Program-made: the position numbers and the translations under genes
Notes under the pieces: generated by a model
Told to the model about the DNA's origin: nothing
Database searches by the model: none
Seen by the model: the letters and a program-made list of their open reading frames with translations, nothing else
Origin: Pseudomonadota bacterium
GTDB taxonomy: Bacteria; Myxococcota_A; Polyangia; Polyangiales; Polyangiaceae
Assembly (NCBI GenBank): GCA_023411445.1
Contig: JAEYOT010000906.1
Location: 1-7,217, forward strand
Direction: 5' to 3'
Length of the DNA: 7,217 bases
Part shown: piece after piece, positions 4,633 to 7,217 of the stretch
How positions within the stretch are numbered: position 1 is the first letter of the stretch
Layout: each line of letters begins with the position of its first letter

Positions 4633-6698
4633 AAATCTCCGCCAAGGCCCTCGCCCGCTTCTGCAGCGGCGTGCCGCAAGATCACAAAGCGCTCCGCCGT
4701 CTGCTGGATGACCTGGGCGTCGAGGTCAAGCGCATGGATCTCCAGGGGGAGGACGCGCTGCTCACGCTGGAGCTGCTCGCCAACCGCGGCGACCATCATT
4801 GCTACGCCGGCGTGGCGCGCGAAGTGGCCGCACGGACGCGCACGCCGCTAGTGCTGCCCAACGCGCGCACGCTCGCGCAGGGCGCGTCGCCCGTGCCGCT
4901 ACGCGTCGAGTCCGATAAGTGCCTGCTCTACAGCGCGACGCCGTTCAAGGTGACGGGCAAGCTGCTCACGTCGCTCGGTCAGGAGCCGGACCAAATTCTG
5001 GCCGCCGCCGGCCTGCTCACCGGCAACGCCGCGATCGACGTCACGAACCTGGTGAACCTGGAGCTGGGACAACCCTCGCACGCCTTCGATCGCGCGCGCA
5101 TCGTGGGCGGTATCACCGTCCGCCTGTCCAAGCCGGGGGAGAAAGCCTGGCTCCTGTTCACGCCCGAGCCGCGCGAGCTGCCGGCCGGCACGCTCGTGAT
5201 CGCGGATGACGTGAAGGTGCTGGCCATCGCCGGCGTCATCGGCTGTGAAGACTCGAAGATCACGGACGACACGCAGGAGATCATCCTGGAGTCCGCCGCC
5301 TTCGACCCCGTCACGGTGCGGATCGGTGGCCGCGCACTGGCGGTAAAGACGGACGCCTCCGCGCGCTTCGAGCGCGGCTCCGATCCCACGCTCGTCCCGG
5401 TAGCGACCGGCCGCATCGCTCAGCTGCTGGCGGACGTCGGCGTGGCGGAGGTGACCGGCCCGCTCGGCATCGCAGGCGAGTGGCGCGACCCCGAGCGCCT
5501 CGTCTCGCTCCGCGCCGACGAGCTCGCGCGTTTCCTCGGTCGCGACTTCAGCGCGGAAGAAGTCTGCCAGCGCCTCAGCGCCTACGGCTTCACCCACCAA
5601 GGCGACCTCAAGTTCCGCGTCCCGCCGCACCGGCTGTGGGACGTGGAGTCGGAAGAAGATCTGTTCGAGGAGCTGGCGCGCTCGGTCGGCTTCAACGAGC
5701 TGCCGGAAGCGTTGCCGCCCGTGGGCCTCGGCGCGCGCCCGTCGCAAGCCGAAGTGGTCACTTGCATCGCCGAGGACATCTTGGCCAGCGGCGGCTTCTT
5801 CGAGGTCTACACGGACGGCTTCTACTCGCGGCAAATCCCGGAGCGCCTGGGACAGACGGAAGGCAGCCCGCTCTTCGCCCACGTGGAGACCATCAACTCG
5901 CTGGATAACGCCTTCTCGCTCTTGAAGAACAACTGCTTGGCGCAAGCCGTGCAGGCCGTGGCGGACAACGTCAACTTCAAGACGACGGACGTGCGCCTGT
6001 ACGAGTGGACTCGCACCTTCCACCCCGACAAGTCCGCCCCCAACGGCGTCTGCCGCGAGCGCGACGTGCTCTACGGCGTGTGCTCCGGCAAAGAGCGCCC
6101 CGAGGCGTGGGAAGCCGGCCGCAACGCGGACCTCTTCTTCGTGAAGGGCCTCTTTGAGCAGCTCATCACCGCATTGGATCTGCCCCTCACGCTCGAAGAT
6201 CCGGATCCCAGCTACCCGCTCACCTCGCTCCTGCACCCGCACCGCTGCCTCAGCGTGAAGCTCGCCGGCCAGAGCGTCGGCATCATCGGCGAAGTGCTGC
6301 CGCAGATCCTGCAAGCCTTCGGCGTGAAGTTCGCCAAAGCCTGCTACTTCGAGCTCTCGCGCGACGCCCTCCTAGCCCCCCCGCGCGGCAGCGCCTCGTT
6401 CGAGATGCCGCCCGCCGTGCCGGACATCGATCGTATGCTCAGCTTCGCAGTGCCGGTCGGCGTCTCCACGCGCGAAATCCTACCCCTGCTCCAAAGCGCC
6501 GCCCCCGCCTGGCTCCGCCGCGTCTCCGTAGCTGACGTCTTCTCCGGCGCCGGCGAGAACAAAACGCGCGCGGTCGCGTTCAAGCTCCTGTTCAGCGCCA
6601 GCGAAGCGCGCACCCACGAGCAACTGAACGAAGCGTGCGCCGCCATGGTGAAGAACGTGGTGGACACCCTCGGCGCGCGCGGCGTCGAGCTGCGCTGA
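4629..6698 (+). CDS. pheT: Phenylalanine--tRNA ligase beta subunit, short form lacking the tRNA-binding (EMAP-II-like) domain
   Basis: The product has 689 residues, against about 795 in E. coli. The N-terminal B1 start (MKISAKALARFC to LGVEVKRMDLQG, residues 1-40) passes straight into LLANRGDHHCYAGVAREVAA (49-68), which corresponds to the TPNRADCL..GVAREVA segment; the OB-fold tRNA-binding domain of about 110 residues normally between them is missing. The B3/4 editing domain (about 90-275) keeps IDVTN, GQPSHAFD (His151), CEDS (Glu207) and KTDASARFERG (Thr241), so hydrolysis of mischarged Tyr-tRNA may be retained. A B5 domain (about 290-362, RVPPHRLWDVESEEDLFEE), the catalytic-like domain (about 365-585) and the C-terminal FDX-ACB anticodon-binding domain (about 593-689) follow. 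The catalytic-like domain is divergent around LLKNNCLAQAVQ (431-442), where many PheT have an RxSLLPGLL-type motif. The ATG lies five bases after GGAGG (4619-4623) and overlaps the pheS stop (ATGA). The frame is open further upstream, but that part overlaps pheS and encodes no PheT sequence. No intrinsic terminator is visible after the stop. Confidence 0.95.
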   Translation: MKISAKALARFCSGVPQDHKALRRLLDDLGVEVKRMDLQGEDALLTLELLANRGDHHCYAGVAREVAARTRTPLVLPNARTLAQGASPVPLRVESDKCLLYSATPFKVTGKLLTSLGQEPDQILAAAGLLTGNAAIDVTNLVNLELGQPSHAFDRARIVGGITVRLSKPGEKAWLLFTPEPRELPAGTLVIADDVKVLAIAGVIGCEDSKITDDTQEIILESAAFDPVTVRIGGRALAVKTDASARFERGSDPTLVPVATGRIAQLLADVGVAEVTGPLGIAGEWRDPERLVSLRADELARFLGRDFSAEEVCQRLSAYGFTHQGDLKFRVPPHRLWDVESEEDLFEELARSVGFNELPEALPPVGLGARPSQAEVVTCIAEDILASGGFFEVYTDGFYSRQIPERLGQTEGSPLFAHVETINSLDNAFSLLKNNCLAQAVQAVADNVNFKTTDVRLYEWTRTFHPDKSAPNGVCRERDVLYGVCSGKERPEAWEAGRNADLFFVKGLFEQLITALDLPLTLEDPDPSYPLTSLLHPHRCLSVKLAGQSVGIIGEVLPQILQAFGVKFAKACYFELSRDALLAPPRGSASFEMPPAVPDIDRMLSFAVPVGVSTREILPLLQSAAPAWLRRVSVADVFSGAGENKTRAVAFKLLFSASEARTHEQLNEACAAMVKNVVDTLGARGVELR

Positions 6699-6722
6699 GC
6701 GGCACCTCAGAACGAGCACTCT

Positions 6723-6746
6723 CTCATCGGCCCCTGATCACCGCGC
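6723..6746 (+). repeat. 24-base direct repeat, copy 1
   Basis: This block begins CTCATCGGCCCC, continues TGATCACC and ends GCGC. It is identical base for base to the block at 6860-6883, 137 bases downstream. It contains the palindrome TGATCA. The two copies bracket the first 19-base repeat array. Confidence 0.85.
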
Positions 6747-6834
6747 TTGCACCGCGTCAGCGCGTCTGCACCGTGCCAGCGCGTCTGCACCGTGCCAGCG
6801 CGACTGCACCGTGCCCAGAGCGCTGCACCGTCCA
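6743..6834 (+). repeat. Tandem array of a 19-base repeat (about 4-5 units)
   Basis: Two perfect 19-base units (6760-6778 and 6779-6797, GCGCGTCTGCACCGTGCCA) are followed by variant units of 20 bases (6798-6817) and 17 bases (6818-6834), and preceded by a degenerate 17-base unit (6743-6759). Each perfect unit carries GCACCGTGC, a near-palindrome around one central base. Unit length is not a multiple of three, which argues against a protein repeat. Confidence 0.8.
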
Positions 6835-6859
6835 CCGGCGCCGCCTCAGCACGGCCTCG

Positions 6860-6883
6860 CTCATCGGCCCCTGATCACCGCGC
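6860..6883 (+). repeat. 24-base direct repeat, copy 2
   Basis: An exact second copy of the block at 6723-6746. It lies directly before the AT-rich island that begins near 6888. Similarity to copy 1 ends abruptly on the right and fades within a few bases on the left. Confidence 0.85.
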
Positions 6884-6887
6884 CGAG

Positions 6888-6976
6888 CGATGTTCCATAT
6901 TGAACTTAATTTCCCCAATGATTTCGCGCCCGGGCTTGCGGCCGGCTCGATAGTTGTACTTTGAACATTTGCGCAA
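6888..6976. other. AT-rich island between the repeat arrays
   Basis: At 6890-6924 only 10 of 35 bases are G or C, and at 6950-6970 only 5 of 21, in sharp contrast with the surrounding DNA. The island carries ATGTTC (6890-6895) matched by GAACAT (6963-6968) in inverted orientation, a smaller GTTC-GAAC pair at 6892-6905, and the perfect palindromes GCCCGGGC (6928-6935) and TTGCGCAA (6969-6976). It could be a regulatory or protein-binding region, or a remnant of foreign DNA. No -35/-10 pair convincing enough to call was found on either strand. Confidence 0.45.
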
Positions 6977-6989
6977 GCGCGTTCCCCGC

Positions 6990-7030
6990 CCGCTCCAACA
7001 CTGCTTCAGCCGCACCGCTCCAACGCTGCT
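6990..7030 (+). repeat. Pair of 16-base direct repeats
   Basis: CCGCTCCAACACTGCT at 6990-7005 and CCGCTCCAACGCTGCT at 7015-7030 differ at one base and start 25 bases apart. They lie between the AT-rich island and the second repeat array. Confidence 0.65.
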
Positions 7031-7039
7031 CAACGCACC

Positions 7040-7119
7040 GCACCAGCGCGTCCGCACCAGCGCGTCCGCACCAGCGCGTCCGCACTGCGCCAGCGTGTCC
7101 GCACCGCGCCAGCGTGTCC
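7040..7119 (+). repeat. Tandem array of 14- and 19-base units
   Basis: Three perfect 14-base units, GCACCAGCGCGTCC (7040-7053, 7054-7067, 7068-7081), are followed by two 19-base units (7082-7100 and 7101-7119, the second being GCACCGCGCCAGCGTGTCC). The 14-base unit equals the 19-base unit without five internal bases. The 19-base unit matches the rotated unit of the array at 6743-6834 at 16 of 19 positions, so the two arrays belong to one family. Confidence 0.8.
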
Positions 7120-7126
7120 GCACCGC

Positions 7127-7217
7127 GCCAGAGCGTTTGCGCCGTGCCCCGCGGTTGCCCCGCGCCCGCGTGTCCGCGCCGCCAGAGCGTTTGCGCCGTG
7201 CCCCGCGCTTGCCCCGC
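7127..7217 (+). repeat. Pair of 37-base direct repeats, period 54, reaching the window edge
   Basis: The blocks at 7127-7163 and 7181-7217 begin GCCAGAGCGTTTGCG and end TTGCCCCGC. They differ at one base (GCGGTTG versus GCGCTTG). A 17-base spacer separates them and includes CGTGTCCGCGCC, related to the neighbouring 19-base units. The second copy ends at the last base of the window, so the array may continue. Confidence 0.8.

Larger units (their letters stand above)
6699..7217. other. Non-coding 3' region with repeats and an AT-rich island
   Basis: About 520 bases after pheT contain no frame that looks like a gene. The open frames present are short, rich in Arg/Ala/Cys/Ser and mostly made of tandem repeats. 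No GC stem followed by a T-tract is seen, so the way pheT transcription ends is unclear. The region holds a 24-base direct repeat, two arrays of one 19-base repeat family, a pair of 16-base repeats, a pair of 37-base repeats and an AT-rich island, listed separately. Confidence 0.75.

Noticed and set aside
4899..6314. Minus-strand open frame of 471 codons opposite pheT
   Set aside because: It lies wholly within pheT, is Arg/Ala/Val/Glu-rich with no recognisable motif, and long antisense frames are expected opposite GC-rich genes.
6675..6715. Intrinsic terminator after pheT
   Set aside because: Only short GC palindromes such as CGCT-G-AGCG are present; there is no adequate stem-loop and no T-tract.
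6747..6953. Plus-strand short open frame in the first repeat array
   Set aside because: Most of its sequence is translated 19-base repeats, whose length is not a multiple of three; no ribosome binding site or domain.
6723..7217. CRISPR array
   Set aside because: Repeats are tandem or variably spaced without regular unique spacers, and no cas gene is present.

Overview
The window comes from a very GC-rich bacterial chromosome. A lipoprotein with a long Gly/Ala/Ser linker, strong G/C third-position bias in all genes and GC-rich degenerate tandem repeats all resemble Myxococcota (Polyangia-type) genomes. That placement is inference, because no rRNA or other phylogenetic marker gene is available for a formal assignment.

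Layout. Positions 1-272 hold the 5' end of a lipoprotein gene on the minus strand, cut by the window edge. Positions 273-414 are a divergent intergenic region with a leader hairpin for the lipoprotein, a possible sigma-70-like promoter and a perfect 11-bp inverted repeat that ends exactly at the next start codon. From 415 to 6698 six plus-strand genes run head to tail: a TetR/BetI-type regulator, an AmpG/PAT-like major facilitator permease, coaD (phosphopantetheine adenylyltransferase), a metallo-beta-lactamase-fold hydrolase of RNase Z-like type, pheS and pheT (both subunits of phenylalanyl-tRNA synthetase). Junctions overlap by 4, 1, 8 and 4 bases; the only gap is 70 bases before pheS. Positions 6699-7217 contain no convincing gene. 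They hold families of short GC-rich direct repeats on both sides of an AT-rich island, and the last repeat reaches the window edge.

How the genes relate. The regulator probably represses its own promoter and so controls the permease. The overlapping gene ends suggest that coaD, the hydrolase and perhaps pheST receive read-through from the same promoter, although essential genes such as coaD and pheST may well have internal promoters that cannot be seen here. The clearest oddity is the phenylalanyl-tRNA synthetase. PheT is 689 residues long and lacks the whole EMAP-II-like tRNA-binding domain usual near the N-terminus of bacterial PheT. PheS has a four-cysteine knuckle insertion and an atypical class II motif 3 (GWGTTR). 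No CRISPR array, transposase, rRNA, tRNA or phage gene was seen.
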